64,000 nt of DNA. Source: Paludibacterium yongneupense DSM 18731. Lineage in GTDB: Bacteria; Pseudomonadota; Gammaproteobacteria; Burkholderiales; Chromobacteriaceae. The notes beneath the pieces were generated by a model. That model ran no database searches, was not told the origin of the DNA, and saw nothing but the letters and a program-made list of their open reading frames with translations. The number at the start of each line of letters is the position of its first letter. Within the stretch, counting starts at the first letter, position 1. This document shows, piece by piece, positions 16,144 through 25,148 of this stretch. The position numbers and the translations under genes are program-made. The stretch is from positions 186,001 through 250,000 of the forward strand of contig NZ_AUGZ01000005.1 of the NCBI RefSeq assembly GCF_000422925.1, written 5' to 3'.

Positions 16144-17754
16144 TCACAGGCTATAGGCTCCCACCACCCGGCTCATATGACTCGAAACCCGTTCCAGTTG
16201 CTGTGCCATTGCTGCCGCCTTGCCTGCGGCGGCGCTGTTGTCCTGCGCCATTTGCGCCACCTGCTCCACCTGGGCCGCGATCGCATTGGTCGCTCCGCCT
16301 TGCTCACGTATGGCGCTGGATATCTCGCCGACAAGCATGACACTCTGACTCGACGCGACACAGATGCCGCTCATCGAATCTTGTGCCGAACTGGCCCCGT
16401 CGACCCCTTGCCCCACCTGCCGCACGGCATCCCGCATCCGGCTCGCCGCGCTGTCCGAGCCCGACTGGATCGAGGCGACGATAGCCGCAATGATCTGGGT
16501 CGAGGAGGCCGTGCGCTCGGCCAGCTTGCGCACTTCATCCGCCACCACGGCAAAACCGCGGCCGGTCTCACCCGCCCTGGCCGCTTCGATCGCGGCATTC
16601 AGTGCCAGCAGATTGGTCTGTTCGGCGACGTCATGAATCACATTGACAACAGTCGCGATTTCCTTGCTCCTGCCCCCCAGCGCCAGAATATCGCGCTCGG
16701 CAGCCTCGACCGCCGCCGCAATGGCATGGATGTCTGACACGGTTTGGCCGATCACGCGCTGCCCTTCTTCGGCGCGCTGACCTGCACTGCCCGACAACGC
16801 GTTTGCCTCCCCCGCACGGTCGGCCACCTGATTGATGCTGACCGTCATCTGTTCGACCGACGCCGCCATACAGGCGGAGGACTCGCTTTGCGCACTGGAG
16901 CCACTGGCCACGCTGTTTGAAACGGCAAGCAACTCGCCGGTCGTGACCGAGACTTCGCGCGCACCATCCTGCAAAGTACGCAGGCTAGCTTGCAGATGGG
17001 CGATAAACTCGTTGAATGTCCGCAGTGTGCTGCCGATTTCGTCCTTGCCGCTGGCATCTGCACGCAAGGTGAAGTCGTGACTCGCCTCTATCTTCATGAT
17101 GATATCCTGGGCGCTGCGCAATCCATTGCTGATCTGGCGATAGATGATCAGACCGAGGGTGAATAGCACACCGGCTGTCGAGCCAAGGGCGAAGTAAAGA
17201 ATCAGCTTCGACTGCCGTATCGTGGCAGCGGCATTCGCCTTATCGGCGGCAGCCAGGCGGATGTTGTAACTCACATCGCTCTTGATTTCATCCATCGTCT
17301 TGTCGTATTGGCTCAGCATCGTCCTGGATAGTTCAAGTGCCTGATCACGCTGGTTGCTTTTGAACAAATCGACTATTTTGTCCACGTCCGCGAGATATTG
17401 TCCGGCGTCGACGGCGGCGACCTTGATCAGGGCGCGGTTTTTCTCATCGCCCGCCTTGCCGGCATAAGCCTGCAGTTGGGCATCCAGCTGCTCGCGGCGT
17501 TCGGTGATACGATCGAACAGAGTCTGGTTCTCGAACATGTCGCTGCTGGACAGCAAGCCCATGACGTCGCCTCTGACTTTGGAAAAGTTCAGCGCAATGC
17601 TGTCGACGGCCGAAATATCGGGAATGGTTCTATCGGAAATATGGGTCAGATTGCGATTGATATGATCGATCTGGACCAGGGATACCACGGAAATAAAACA
17701 GCACCCGATTACGGCGCTGATTATCATGATCAACAGACGCTGTGATATTTTCAT
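16144..17754 (-). CDS. Methyl-accepting chemotaxis protein
   Basis: About 536 residues. TM1 at about 8-30, then a periplasmic four-helix-bundle-type ligand domain, TM2 near 190-210, HAMP, and the cytoplasmic signalling domain. The conserved hairpin tip reads [19 protein letters not shown] and continues [17 protein letters not shown]. There is no CheR-binding pentapeptide at the end. The start at 17754 has GAGGG upstream. It would signal to CheA/CheW; the ligand is unknown. Confidence 0.93.
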   Translation of the reverse strand: MKISQRLLIMIISAVIGCCFISVVSLVQIDHINRNLTHISDRTIPDISAVDSIALNFSKVRGDVMGLLSSSDMFENQTLFDRITERREQLDAQLQAYAGKAGDEKNRALIKVAAVDAGQYLADVDKIVDLFKSNQRDQALELSRTMLSQYDKTMDEIKSDVSYNIRLAAADKANAAATIRQSKLILYFALGSTAGVLFTLGLIIYRQISNGLRSAQDIIMKIEASHDFTLRADASGKDEIGSTLRTFNEFIAHLQASLRTLQDGAREVSVTTGELLAVSNSVASGSSAQSESSACMAASVEQMTVSINQVADRAGEANALSGSAGQRAEEGQRVIGQTVSDIHAIAAAVEAAERDILALGGRSKEIATVVNVIHDVAEQTNLLALNAAIEAARAGETGRGFAVVADEVRKLAERTASSTQIIAAIVASIQSGSDSAASRMRDAVRQVGQGVDGASSAQDSMSGICVASSQSVMLVGEISSAIREQGGATNAIAAQVEQVAQMAQDNSAAAGKAAAMAQQLERVSSHMSRVVGAYSL

Positions 17755-18125
17755 CACGATGCCCTCATTAGCTGGGATAGGAATCCCACGGTTAACACGC
17801 AATGATCAACGCAATGATCCCGCGAATGCCATTGTCGTTTTTTATTATGTCAACGCGCTAATGAGTGAGTACCCGACTGAGAATACCCATGTTATATACC
17901 GCAGCCTGGCGCGGCAAAGCCGCGGCGGCGCGCTTCGGATTGGCCGCGCCATAGGCGCAGCCTCCCGGCGCAGACAGCAGATTAGCCGAAATCGCCGCCA
18001 AAGGTAAGCAAAATCACTTCGCGGTTCGAGCGGAGCACACCCTGCCCTGCCCCTGTCGGGCGCCGCCGCCATTGCCTGCCGGCACGGGGTGGCGTTTAAT
18101 CGGATCATCAACCAGGGGGAAATAT

Positions 18126-18887
18126 ATGCCATCTATCGCCAACGTCGTCGTCACCGGGCATAGCCGGGGTCTGGGTGCAGCCATCGCCAGCGCGTTCTTG
18201 GAAAACGGCAGTCAGGTGCTGGGTCTGTCCCGGCGCCACAATCCTGAGCTGGCGGCCCGCTTCGGTCATCAATTGCGACAAGTCGAAATCGATCTTTCGC
18301 ATCCGGCCGCGCTGGCAGCCTGGCTGGATGAAGGCAGCCTGGCCCGCTTTCTGACGGGTGAGACTGCCGCCATTCTGATCAACAACGCGGGGCTGCTGCA
18401 GCCGGTTGGACAGGCCGGCGAGCAAGGCGCGCGCGCCATTGCCGAGGCCGTCGCGGTCAACGTCGCCGCTCCGCTGATGTTGAGCGACGCTTTTGTCGAC
18501 GCCACACGCTACAGCGACGACCGGCGCATTCTGCATATCTCCAGCGGCGCCGGACGTACAGCCTACGCAGGCTGGAGCCTTTATTGCGCGAGCAAGGCCG
18601 CGCTCGACCACCATGCGCGTGCCGTCGCCGCCGATGCGCTGCCCGCCTTGCGGATCGCGAGCCTGGCACCGGGCGTGATCGACACGGCGATGCAAGCCGA
18701 GATCCGCGCCACGCCGCTCGAGCGCTTCCCCCTGCGCGAGCGTTTCGATGAACTCAAAACCGGAGGCGGGCTGTCGACACCGGCCGATGTCGCCCGCCAG
18801 TTGCTCGACTATGTGCTGAGCCCGGGGTTCGGGGCACAGGCGGTCACCGATCTGCGCACCCTCGCGCCTGCGGCCGTGGCAGAATGA
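18126..18887 (+). CDS. Short-chain dehydrogenase/reductase
   Basis: 253 residues. Cofactor loop TGHSRGLGAAIA (Rossmann GxxxGxG), NNAG motif ILINNAGLLQP, catalytic Ser in HISSGAG and the YCASK pair. The acceptor substrate is unknown; the sequence is of the sepiapterin-reductase-like subgroup by feel. AGGGGGAA precedes the start. The stop overlaps the start of the YhbP-like gene (ATGA). Confidence 0.92.
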   Translation: MPSIANVVVTGHSRGLGAAIASAFLENGSQVLGLSRRHNPELAARFGHQLRQVEIDLSHPAALAAWLDEGSLARFLTGETAAILINNAGLLQPVGQAGEQGARAIAEAVAVNVAAPLMLSDAFVDATRYSDDRRILHISSGAGRTAYAGWSLYCASKAALDHHARAVAADALPALRIASLAPGVIDTAMQAEIRATPLERFPLRERFDELKTGGGLSTPADVARQLLDYVLSPGFGAQAVTDLRTLAPAAVAE

Positions 18888-19369
18888 GCCGCGACGACGA
18901 GTGCAGCGCATTGCACCGCTTTCTCACGCGACAGCATGTGCTCACATTGTGTGCCATGCATGAAGGCGAGTTGTGGTGCGCCAATGCGTTCTACGTGTTC
19001 GATGCCGATGCCATGGCACTGGACGTGATGACATCGGCGCGGACGCGGCACGGCGTGATGATGACGGAGAATCCCCGCATCGCCGGCACCATCGCCCGGC
19101 AGACCCGGGCCGTCGACCTGATTCAGGGGGTGCAATACCGGGGGGACATCCGGGTGCTGGGCACAAAGCAAGACACCGAGGCCCGCCTGCGCTACTGCAG
19201 GCGCTTTCCGGTGGCACGTGCACTCTCGGCGCCGATGTGGCGCATCGCCATGGAGGAAATCAAGTTCACGGACAACAGCCAGCACTTCGCCCACAAGACG
19301 CTCTGGACGCGGACGGACGAATTCGCCGCGCACGGTGCTCAGAAGCCGAGTTCTTCAAGGCCAGGGTGA
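18884..19369 (+). CDS. yhbP: YhbP family (UPF0306) flavin-split-barrel protein
   Basis: 161 residues closely matching the E. coli YhbP pattern: [21 protein letters not shown], then [26 protein letters not shown] and EEIKFTDNS. The fold is that of pyridoxamine-phosphate-oxidase-like flavin proteins; the activity is unknown. It is slightly longer than YhbP at the C-terminus, and the extra part overlaps the convergent NTF2-like gene by about 31 bases. Coupled to the SDR gene upstream. Confidence 0.85.
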   Translation: MSRDDECSALHRFLTRQHVLTLCAMHEGELWCANAFYVFDADAMALDVMTSARTRHGVMMTENPRIAGTIARQTRAVDLIQGVQYRGDIRVLGTKQDTEARLRYCRRFPVARALSAPMWRIAMEEIKFTDNSQHFAHKTLWTRTDEFAAHGAQKPSSSRPG

Positions 19370-19806
19370 TCGTCCGGCCGCCGACCTGTCGGCCAGAAGA
19401 ACCGACGTTGCTCGGGGGCAATCGCTTGATCGTTGATGCTTGCGAAGCGCCGCCGCATCAGACCTTGCGCATTGAACTCCCAGTTTTCGTTGCCATGGGA
19501 GCGGAACCATTGCCCGGCGGCATCGTGCCATTCGTAGACAAAGCGTACGGCGATGCGGCTGTCGCTATACGCCCACAGGTCTTTGATCAGGCGGTAATCG
19601 AGTTCAAGGCTCCATTTGCGCGCCAGAAACTGACGCACCTGTTCGCGTCCGACCGGAAACTCGGTGCGATTGCGCCATACGGTATCCTCGCTATAAACCT
19701 GTATGACCCGATCGATGTCGCGCGAATTCCACGCATCTTCCGCCAGCCGGGTTTTCAGGAGTGCGCTCTCGCGGGTGAACGGGGGGAGCGGCGGTCGGCT
19801 TTCCAT
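19339..19806 (-). CDS. NTF2-like protein (DUF1348)
   Basis: About 155 residues. Three ATGs in tandem (19806, 19809, 19812) follow AGGA; the third has the best spacing. The pattern [39 protein letters not shown] and the aromatic [21 protein letters not shown] is typical of the DUF1348 branch of the NTF2-like superfamily. These are cup-shaped proteins of unknown function. It is divergent from a TetR regulator, with an 18-bp palindrome just upstream of its start. Confidence 0.85.
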   Translation of the reverse strand: MESRPPLPPFTRESALLKTRLAEDAWNSRDIDRVIQVYSEDTVWRNRTEFPVGREQVRQFLARKWSLELDYRLIKDLWAYSDSRIAVRFVYEWHDAAGQWFRSHGNENWEFNAQGLMRRRFASINDQAIAPEQRRFFWPTGRRPDDHPGLEELGF

Positions 19807-19826
19807 CATCATCGTCCTCATGGCAT

Positions 19827-19844
19827 GTAGACAGAACTGTCTAC
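19827..19844. promoter_or_regulatory. TetR-type operator candidate 1
   Basis: GTAGACAGAACTGTCTAC: perfect 8-bp half-sites with a 2-base centre, in the divergent region close to the NTF2-like start. Probably bound by the adjacent TetR regulator. Confidence 0.6.
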
Positions 19845-19863
19845 ACATCAAACTCTAGCCGAA

Positions 19864-19881
19864 GCAGACAACCCTGTCTAC
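19864..19881. promoter_or_regulatory. TetR-type operator candidate 2
   Basis: GCAGACAACCCTGTCTAC matches operator candidate 1 at most positions and lies ten bases before the tetR-like start. A weaker autoregulatory site is likely. Confidence 0.55.
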
Positions 19882-19891
19882 AATCGGCACC

Positions 19892-20509
19892 ATGCAAAAC
19901 GATCTCCCTCCCCTGCCTGCGGGCGCCTCGGCACGCGAGCGCATACTGCTGACCGCCCATGCCTTGTTCTACCGCGATGGAATCCGCGCGACCGGCATCG
20001 ATCGCATCATCGCCCAGGCCAGTGTCACCAAGGTCACGCTCTATCGTCACTTTCCCAGCAAGGATGATCTGGTGCTCGCCTTTCTGGAATACCGGCACCG
20101 ACAGTGGATGGAATGGTTCGCTGCGGCACTTAGCCGAAATGGCGGCGATATCGGCGCACTGGTGCCGACGTTGGGAGAATGGTTTGCTGACGAAGGATTC
20201 CGCGGCTGCGCCTTCATCAATAGTGCGGCGGAAGTGGGAGCCTCCTTGCCCGGGGCGGCGGCGATCTGTCGACGGCACAAGCAGGAGATGACCGCATGGC
20301 TTGCCACGCTGCTGCCGCCGCAGGAAGGGCTGGATGCCAGCGCCATCGCTCAGGCGGTGGACGGCGCGATCGTCAGAGCGCAGTGCGGCGACCCAGACCT
20401 GGCCTTACGCGCATTGAGCAGGACCGTCGCGGCGCTAACTGGCGGTCAAGCCGTGCAATGCCTCAGCGCGGGGGAACCAGCGGTGCACCGACCGGGCCAT
20501 GCTTCTTGA
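19892..20509 (+). CDS. TetR family transcriptional regulator
   Basis: 205 residues. N-terminal HTH (about 15-60): RERILLTAHALFYRDGIRATG, then VTKVTLYRHFPSKDDLV. The C-terminal ligand domain has Cys in GCAFINSAAE and ICRRHKQE, typical of TetR proteins next to oxidoreductase-like genes. Two similar palindromes in the divergent region point to control of the NTF2-like gene and of itself. The extreme C-terminus overlaps the convergent 42-residue gene. Confidence 0.92.
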   Translation: MQNDLPPLPAGASARERILLTAHALFYRDGIRATGIDRIIAQASVTKVTLYRHFPSKDDLVLAFLEYRHRQWMEWFAAALSRNGGDIGALVPTLGEWFADEGFRGCAFINSAAEVGASLPGAAAICRRHKQEMTAWLATLLPPQEGLDASAIAQAVDGAIVRAQCGDPDLALRALSRTVAALTGGQAVQCLSAGEPAVHRPGHAS

Positions 20510-20591
20510 CTTGCTTGGCGGCCTTTTTTTCCTTCGGCGACAAGGCCGGCTGTTTCTTGGTTTCTTTGTTGCTTTGTCGTATCTTGCCCAT
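20463..20591 (-). CDS. Small Lys-rich conserved protein
   Basis: 42 residues, MGKIRQSNKETKKQPALSPK followed by a Lys-rich tail ending GPVGAPLVPPR. AGGAG lies six bases upstream of ATG. I recall similar tiny basic proteins in other proteobacteria, but no function is known. It overlaps the TetR 3' end by 47 bases on the opposite strand. A longer frame to 20684 is unsupported. Confidence 0.65.
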   Translation of the reverse strand: MGKIRQSNKETKKQPALSPKEKKAAKQVKKHGPVGAPLVPPR

Positions 20592-20711
20592 TTTCGTACT
20601 CCTGGTAAGCGCCGGAAATTGCCAGCGCCTCTCCAGTATAGGCCGATGCAGTTCGCAAAACCGGATGCAAGAAAATAAAACCACGGCATTGCCAGTCGAG
20701 CCCGCCCCGGT

Positions 20712-21083
20712 CTAGCCCTCGCTGGGGGTAAACACCCGCAGACGGTGGCCGTCGGGATCGAGTGCGACGAAGGTATAGCCAAAGTCCATCGCCACCGGCG
20801 CTTGCAGTATGGTCAGTCCACGTCCGCTCCATTCGGCGCAGACAGCATCGACACGGGCTTCGTCGGCGACAGAAAACGCCATTTCGCCGCCGCCTCCAAG
20901 GGCGCTGGCGGCCGGTTCGACCGTATGCCGCGACCACAGGCCCAACTTCAGGCCGGATGGCAGGGCAAACAAGGCAAACGTCGGCGACGATTCGACGGGG
21001 TCCAATTGCAGCAGACGGGAGTAAAAGGCGGCGCTGGCCGCCGGGCTGTCGACATAGAGCAACAGGTAGTCGGGGTGGAACAT
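20712..21083 (-). CDS. VOC family protein (glyoxalase-like)
   Basis: 123 residues of the vicinal-oxygen-chelate fold. Two beta-alpha-beta modules: YLLLYVDSPAASAAFYSRLL at the start and a second half ending DFGYTFVALDPDGHRLRVFTP. Such small VOC proteins include bleomycin-resistance and dioxygenase-like members; the substrate is unknown. GGAGGAG precedes the start. A perfect palindrome lies upstream, next to a WYL regulator gene, which probably controls it. Confidence 0.88.
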   Translation of the reverse strand: MFHPDYLLLYVDSPAASAAFYSRLLQLDPVESSPTFALFALPSGLKLGLWSRHTVEPAASALGGGGEMAFSVADEARVDAVCAEWSGRGLTILQAPVAMDFGYTFVALDPDGHRLRVFTPSEG

Positions 21084-21160
21084 TTCGATCTCCTCCGGGT
21101 GATGGACGATGCGCGATACAAGACCGCTCCATGAATACGTCCTGACACCATTCTGGAGCC

Positions 21161-21187
21161 CGCTACTGACAGATACTGTCAGTAGCG
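21161..21187. promoter_or_regulatory. 27-bp palindrome, operator candidate of WYL regulator
   Basis: CGCTACTGACAG, a 3-base centre, then its exact complement. It lies between the WYL regulator stop and the VOC gene. There is no T run on either side, so an operator is more likely than a terminator. Confidence 0.6.
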
Positions 21188-21188
21188 G

Positions 21189-21890
21189 TCAACGCTCGAC
21201 CATCCCCTCCTGCTGTTTCCATTCCTTGAGCAAGGCCTGACGACGGCGCGGATAGGTTTGCTCCAGCACCTCCAGCGCTTGAATGCGATCGACACGAAAA
21301 TGGCGAAAAGCCTGACGCTGCTCGCACCATGCGACAAGAATACGCACTTGGTCGAAAAAACCCAGCGCGAAAGGCCACAGCGTGCGCTCCGAGCTCTCGC
21401 CCTTGAGATCGAGATAGTGGATACGCAGCTTGCGCTGCCCGCGAATCGACGCGCGAAGCCGCGACAGGTCGTCCCCATCGCAGCCAATGCCGACGGCAAG
21501 AGGCGCGCCCGGCCCCACCAACAGCGGCGTGGACTCCAGCTCATGCCGCAATGCCGGAGGCAGAACGGCGGCGATTTTGGCCAACGCATCGCGCGCGGCC
21601 GTCGCCAACCGGCTATCGGCGCGTTTGCCCACCCAGCGCGACCCCAACACCAGCGCCTCGATTTCATCGGGAGAGAACATCAGGGGCGGCAGCATGAAAC
21701 CGGGACGCAGCACATATCCGACGCCAGCCTCCCCCTCGATATGCGCCCCTTGCACGCGCAAGGACGCGATATCGCGATACAGCGTGCGCAGGCTGACCCC
21801 CAGTTCGACAGCCAGATCGGCGCCACTGACCGGATAGCGGTGGCGATACAGGCACTGCATCAATTCGAGCAGACGTTCGGCACGCGACAC
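21189..21890 (-). CDS. YafY-like HTH/WYL domain transcriptional regulator
   Basis: About 233 residues from GTG. N-terminal winged HTH (AERLLELMQCLYRHRYPVSG, then LGVSLRTLYRDIASL). The C-terminal WYL-type domain is recognisable in LRIHYLDLKGESSERTLWPF and VAWCEQRQAFRHFRVDRI. WYL domains sense nucleic acids or small ligands. The longer frame to 21965 lacks a start signal. The VOC gene downstream shares its strand and is separated by the palindrome. Confidence 0.87.
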   Translation of the reverse strand: MSRAERLLELMQCLYRHRYPVSGADLAVELGVSLRTLYRDIASLRVQGAHIEGEAGVGYVLRPGFMLPPLMFSPDEIEALVLGSRWVGKRADSRLATAARDALAKIAAVLPPALRHELESTPLLVGPGAPLAVGIGCDGDDLSRLRASIRGQRKLRIHYLDLKGESSERTLWPFALGFFDQVRILVAWCEQRQAFRHFRVDRIQALEVLEQTYPRRRQALLKEWKQQEGMVER

Positions 21891-21971
21891 GGTTGGGTTC
21901 CGGAGAAAAAGGCAAGACTCATGGTGCCATAAAACGGGGAGGAAACCGCCGCCGACGCGATACACGCCCCA

Positions 21972-22394
21972 TCACGGGCGCCGGGTCAAACGCTCCAGCC
22001 CTTCGAACAGCAGCATACCCGTCAGCATGGCGCAGACGAAGATCAGCCCCTTGGGCAGAGCCGCCCCCAGCAGAACCAGCGCCGGGCCGGGGCAAATACC
22101 GGCCAGCCCCCAACCGATGCCGAACAGCAGACTCCCGCCCAACAGTCGCCGGTCGATGCGAGTCGCCGTCGGTAGCTGCATGGTCGCACCGAGCAGGGAC
22201 AATCGTCGAGCGCGCGCATGATAAAACGCCCCGCTGGCGCAGGCGATGGCACCGACCATGACCAGTGCCAGCGACGGGTCCCAGCGCCCGCCCAGATCGA
22301 GAAAGGCCAGGACTTTTTCCGGATTGGCCATGCCGGCCACAATCAGGCCCAGTCCGAAGATGAGGCCGGAAAATAAAGCAAACAGTATCGTCAT
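21972..22394 (-). CDS. YeeE/YedE-like sulfur transport protein, PmpB type
   Basis: 140 residues, four membrane segments. The signature GIGWGLAGICPGPALVLLG contains the conserved Cys of YeeE/YedE transporters, which carry thiosulfate-like sulfur species through Cys relay. A half-size protein expected to pair with the adjacent PmpA. GGGGGAG before the start. Third gene of an ArsR-PmpA-PmpB operon. Confidence 0.87.
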   Translation of the reverse strand: MTILFALFSGLIFGLGLIVAGMANPEKVLAFLDLGGRWDPSLALVMVGAIACASGAFYHARARRLSLLGATMQLPTATRIDRRLLGGSLLFGIGWGLAGICPGPALVLLGAALPKGLIFVCAMLTGMLLFEGLERLTRRP

Positions 22395-22407
22395 GGCTCC
22401 CCCGCGC

Positions 22408-22836
22408 TCAGACTACGTGACGCAGCAGCGCCACGGTCGCAAAACCGGCCGCCATGAACGATAGCGTGGCCGCCAGCGATCGCGGCGACAGTCGCGACAC
22501 ACCGCACACACCATGTCCGCTGGTGCAGCCCGAGCCATAGCGCGTACCGAGACCGACCAGCAAACCCGCGACGACCAGCACGGGCCAGGAGGCCTCGATG
22601 CGGATGCGGGGCAAGGCCGCGAACAGGCGGTAGACGCTCGGCGCGATCAGCAGGCCGGCGACGAAGGCAAGACGCCAGCCGATATCTGTTGCGCGCGGGC
22701 GCAGCAAACCGCCCACGATACCGCTGATGCCGGCGATGCGTCCGTTGAACAGCAACAAGCACGCCGCCGCCAGCCCTATCAGCGCACCGCCGGCCAGTGC
22801 CGTCCACGGCGTGAAATTCATCCAGTCGATATGCAT
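22408..22836 (-). CDS. YeeE/YedE-like sulfur transport protein, PmpA type
   Basis: 142 residues with four membrane segments. The conserved [20 protein letters not shown] motif with its Cys residues is the hallmark of the YeeE/YedE family first half. Works with the PmpB partner 13 bases downstream. Genes like this often flank persulfide dioxygenase or sulfide oxidation genes, none of which is here. Confidence 0.88.
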   Translation of the reverse strand: MHIDWMNFTPWTALAGGALIGLAAACLLLFNGRIAGISGIVGGLLRPRATDIGWRLAFVAGLLIAPSVYRLFAALPRIRIEASWPVLVVAGLLVGLGTRYGSGCTSGHGVCGVSRLSPRSLAATLSFMAAGFATVALLRHVV

Positions 22837-22845
22837 GGCGACAAC

Positions 22846-23172
22846 TCACTCCTGGTCTTGCGGACAATACAGCTGATAGAGGGTGGCGAGTACGGCGGCG
22901 ACATGGGGGTCGGATACGGAATAAAAAATACGCTTGCCCTCGCGCCGGGTCGCAACCAGCCCCTCCGTGCGCAGCACCCCCAGTTGCTGCGATAGCGTGG
23001 GCTGGCGGATTCCGAGCAGTTCTTCCAGTTCGCCGACGGATTTTTCACCGTGCACCAACTGGCACAGCAGCAACAGACGATCTTCGTTGGCCAGCGCACG
23101 CAGCAACGCCGTCGCCTCGTTGGCAGCGGCACGCATCATCGCGATGTCGAGAGTAGAAACAGTAGCATCCAT
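22846..23172 (-). CDS. ArsR family repressor, BigR/SqrR-like
   Basis: 108 residues. Winged HTH with LLRALANEDRLLLLCQLVHG, LLGIRQPTLSQQLGVLRTEG and REGKRIFYSVSD. Cys at about 39 (LLLCQLV) and near the C-terminus (LYCPQDQE) match the pair that forms a di- or trisulfide in BigR/SqrR persulfide sensors. TTTGGAG precedes the start. First gene of the operon with PmpA/PmpB. An AT-rich palindrome upstream fits its operator. Confidence 0.88.
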   Translation of the reverse strand: MDATVSTLDIAMMRAAANEATALLRALANEDRLLLLCQLVHGEKSVGELEELLGIRQPTLSQQLGVLRTEGLVATRREGKRIFYSVSDPHVAAVLATLYQLYCPQDQE

Positions 23173-23193
23173 GGCAGCTCCAAATGTCCCGGC

Positions 23194-23217
23194 AATAATA
23201 TACCAAAATATATTATT
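23194..23217. promoter_or_regulatory. BigR-like operator palindrome
   Basis: AATAATATA, a 6-base centre CCAAAA, then TATATTATT: perfect 9-bp arms, 22 bases before the ArsR start. AT-rich palindromes of this kind are bound by BigR-type repressors. Confidence 0.6.
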
Positions 23218-23268
23218 TATATACACATATCAACTGCGCGCAATAAAACCCGTGCGTCCCCTCGCCGT

Positions 23269-23853
23269 TCAGTGCGCAGCGCGCGCAGACCAGGCCGCAA
23301 CGTCTTCGGGGGTGTTCAGATTGACGAAACACGAGGCGGCGAACTCGACTTCGACCGCGGCAACCGACCGCAGCCAGTCGAACACGCGCCGTTGCCCCCG
23401 GGAGAGACAGGCATCGAGCGCGGGCAACAGGGATGTGGACAGAAGACAGAATGCGGGATGAGCGCGCCCGCCACTGGAGGCGTACGCGGCGGCGGCACCG
23501 CTATCCTCGAGCGCGGTCACGAGCCGCGACGCCAGATCGGGGGGCAGCCGGGGAACGTCGCAGGGAACAACCAGCAGCAGAGCCGTCGTGCAAGCACTCA
23601 GGCCCGCGTGCATGCCGGCCAGCGGCCCCGGCTGGCCCGGCCACAAATCGGGCAGGACAACATCGCCCCAGGCGCGGTAAAGATCGCCATGGCGATTGGC
23701 GGAAACATAGACCCTGTCGTAAGCGACTCCCTGCGCGGCGAGCCCGGCGCGAACCCAGGCGACCAAGGGCCGGCCATCGAGCTCGACCAGGCCCTTATCG
23801 ACTCCCCCCATGCGACGGCCCTGCCCGCCAGCCAGGATCAGCGCCGATATCAC
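23269..23853 (-). CDS. mobA: Molybdenum cofactor guanylyltransferase MobA
   Basis: 194 residues from GTG; the start overlaps the moaE stop (GTGA). The nucleotide-binding signature LILAGGQGRRMGGVDKGL is at the N-terminus, then PLAGMHAGLSA and VPCDVPRLP. MobA adds GMP to molybdopterin to make the bis-MGD cofactor of DMSO-reductase-family enzymes such as formate dehydrogenase. Last gene of the moa/mob operon. Confidence 0.93.
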   Translation of the reverse strand: MISALILAGGQGRRMGGVDKGLVELDGRPLVAWVRAGLAAQGVAYDRVYVSANRHGDLYRAWGDVVLPDLWPGQPGPLAGMHAGLSACTTALLLVVPCDVPRLPPDLASRLVTALEDSGAAAAYASSGGRAHPAFCLLSTSLLPALDACLSRGQRRVFDWLRSVAAVEVEFAASCFVNLNTPEDVAAWSARAAH

Positions 23854-24308
23854 GATGCGTGCCAGCGCTCGCGCGCGGCCTCGTCGCTGGCATGCGCCTC
23901 CACCCAGCTGTCTTTGCCGAACGCGGATTCTTTCTTCCAGAACGGCGCTTCGGTTTTGAGGTAGTCCATCACATACTCGCAAGCTTCGAAGGCGGCATGC
24001 CGATGAGCGCTGGCAACCAGCACCAGCACGATACGTGCGCAGGGCTCGAGCCGTCCGAAGCGGTGAATCACCGTCACCGCATCCAGCGGCCAGCGTTCGC
24101 AGGCGGCATCGGCGATGCGCGCCAGCATCTTCTCGGTCATGCCGGGGTAATGTTCGAGCGTCAGCGCCGACAAACCGCCACCCGGCAGTTCACGAACCTG
24201 TCCGACAAAGGCCGCGATGGCGCCGACCTCCGCAATACCGGCCAGCAGCGCATATTCCGCGCCGACATCGAAGTCGTGCTCCTGCACCCGTATCGCGATG
24301 CGTGCCAT
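23850..24308 (-). CDS. moaE: Molybdopterin synthase catalytic subunit MoaE
   Basis: 152 residues. Conserved features: GAIAAFVGQVRE, LEHYPGMTEKML, HRFGRLEP and the active-site Lys region FWKKESAFG. With MoaD it inserts sulfur into precursor Z to form molybdopterin. Its start lies one base after the moaD stop. Confidence 0.95.
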   Translation of the reverse strand: MARIAIRVQEHDFDVGAEYALLAGIAEVGAIAAFVGQVRELPGGGLSALTLEHYPGMTEKMLARIADAACERWPLDAVTVIHRFGRLEPCARIVLVLVASAHRHAAFEACEYVMDYLKTEAPFWKKESAFGKDSWVEAHASDEAARERWHAS

Positions 24309-24309
24309 G

Positions 24310-24606
24310 TCACCCCCCGGTCACGGGAGGAAACAGCGCCAGTTCGGCGCCATCGGGCAAGATCGCCTCGCGCGCAGCCAGCTCTTGATTGATGGCGGCG
24401 CGAACCAGGCGCTGGCCGCCGAGTTCAGCTTCCCATACTTCGCCGCGCGCAGCCAGCGCAGCAAGCAGACTCGCCACGCTGCTGCCGACCGCAACGGTCA
24501 GCGTCTCCTCGCCCAGGCCGAGGATTTCGCGCAAGCGGGCGAAATAGAGAATATGCACGGTGACCCCGCTGGCGGTCGGCGCCGGGTCAAGCTGAAATTG
24601 CGCCAT
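24310..24606 (-). CDS. moaD: Molybdopterin synthase sulfur carrier subunit MoaD
   Basis: 98 residues from the ATG at 24606; an upstream extension lacks support. Ubiquitin-like fold ending in LFPPVTGG, whose terminal Gly is thiocarboxylated by MoeB. The N-terminus is longer than usual by about 15 residues. It overlaps the end of mobB by 20 bases. Confidence 0.93.
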   Translation of the reverse strand: MAQFQLDPAPTASGVTVHILYFARLREILGLGEETLTVAVGSSVASLLAALAARGEVWEAELGGQRLVRAAINQELAAREAILPDGAELALFPPVTGG

Positions 24607-25138
24607 GATCGATACCCAGTGTTTGCAAGATGAAAGAAGCGACAGCAATCGTATCGTCGAGATCGACGAGCGGAACATCGCACTCGGGGTGACTATCGCT
24701 GGCGACAGCGATGATGCCGCTGTCGGTCGCCGCCAACAGGGGTTTGCCGGTTGCGGCGCGCCAGACCTCCAGACGCGGAATCGCTTCGTGCTTGAAGCCC
24801 TCGACCAAAATCAGGTCGGCAGGGGCCAGCCGCGCCAGCAGCGCGTTCAGCGGAGCCTGCTGCGCCCCGCGCGCCTCGCTCATGATGGCCACGCCCCAGG
24901 GCGAAGCCAGCATCACCTCGTGCGCGCCAGCGGCGCGAAAACGGGCGGTGTCCTTGCCTGCCGGTTCCAGTGTCGGCGCATGATGCGAGTGTTTGACGAC
25001 ATTGACGCGCAAGCCGGCCTCCGCGAAGACAGGCAACAGACGCTCGATCAGGCTGGTTTTTCCGCTGCCGGACCAACCGCAGACGCCCAGCACGGGCGGA
25101 AGGTCGACAGCGGCGTGCGAGGTGGAGACCTTGGACAT
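24587..25138 (-). CDS. mobB: Molybdopterin-guanine dinucleotide biosynthesis adaptor MobB
   Basis: 183 residues. Walker A (GVCGWSGSGKTSLIERL), then VVKHSHHAP, AAGAHEVMLASP and LILVEGFKHEAIPRLEVW. MobB binds GTP and assists MobA. Lies 10 bases downstream of moaA and overlaps moaD. Confidence 0.94.
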   Translation of the reverse strand: MSKVSTSHAAVDLPPVLGVCGWSGSGKTSLIERLLPVFAEAGLRVNVVKHSHHAPTLEPAGKDTARFRAAGAHEVMLASPWGVAIMSEARGAQQAPLNALLARLAPADLILVEGFKHEAIPRLEVWRAATGKPLLAATDSGIIAVASDSHPECDVPLVDLDDTIAVASFILQTLGIDHGAISA

Positions 25139-25148
25139 ACGCGTCGGA

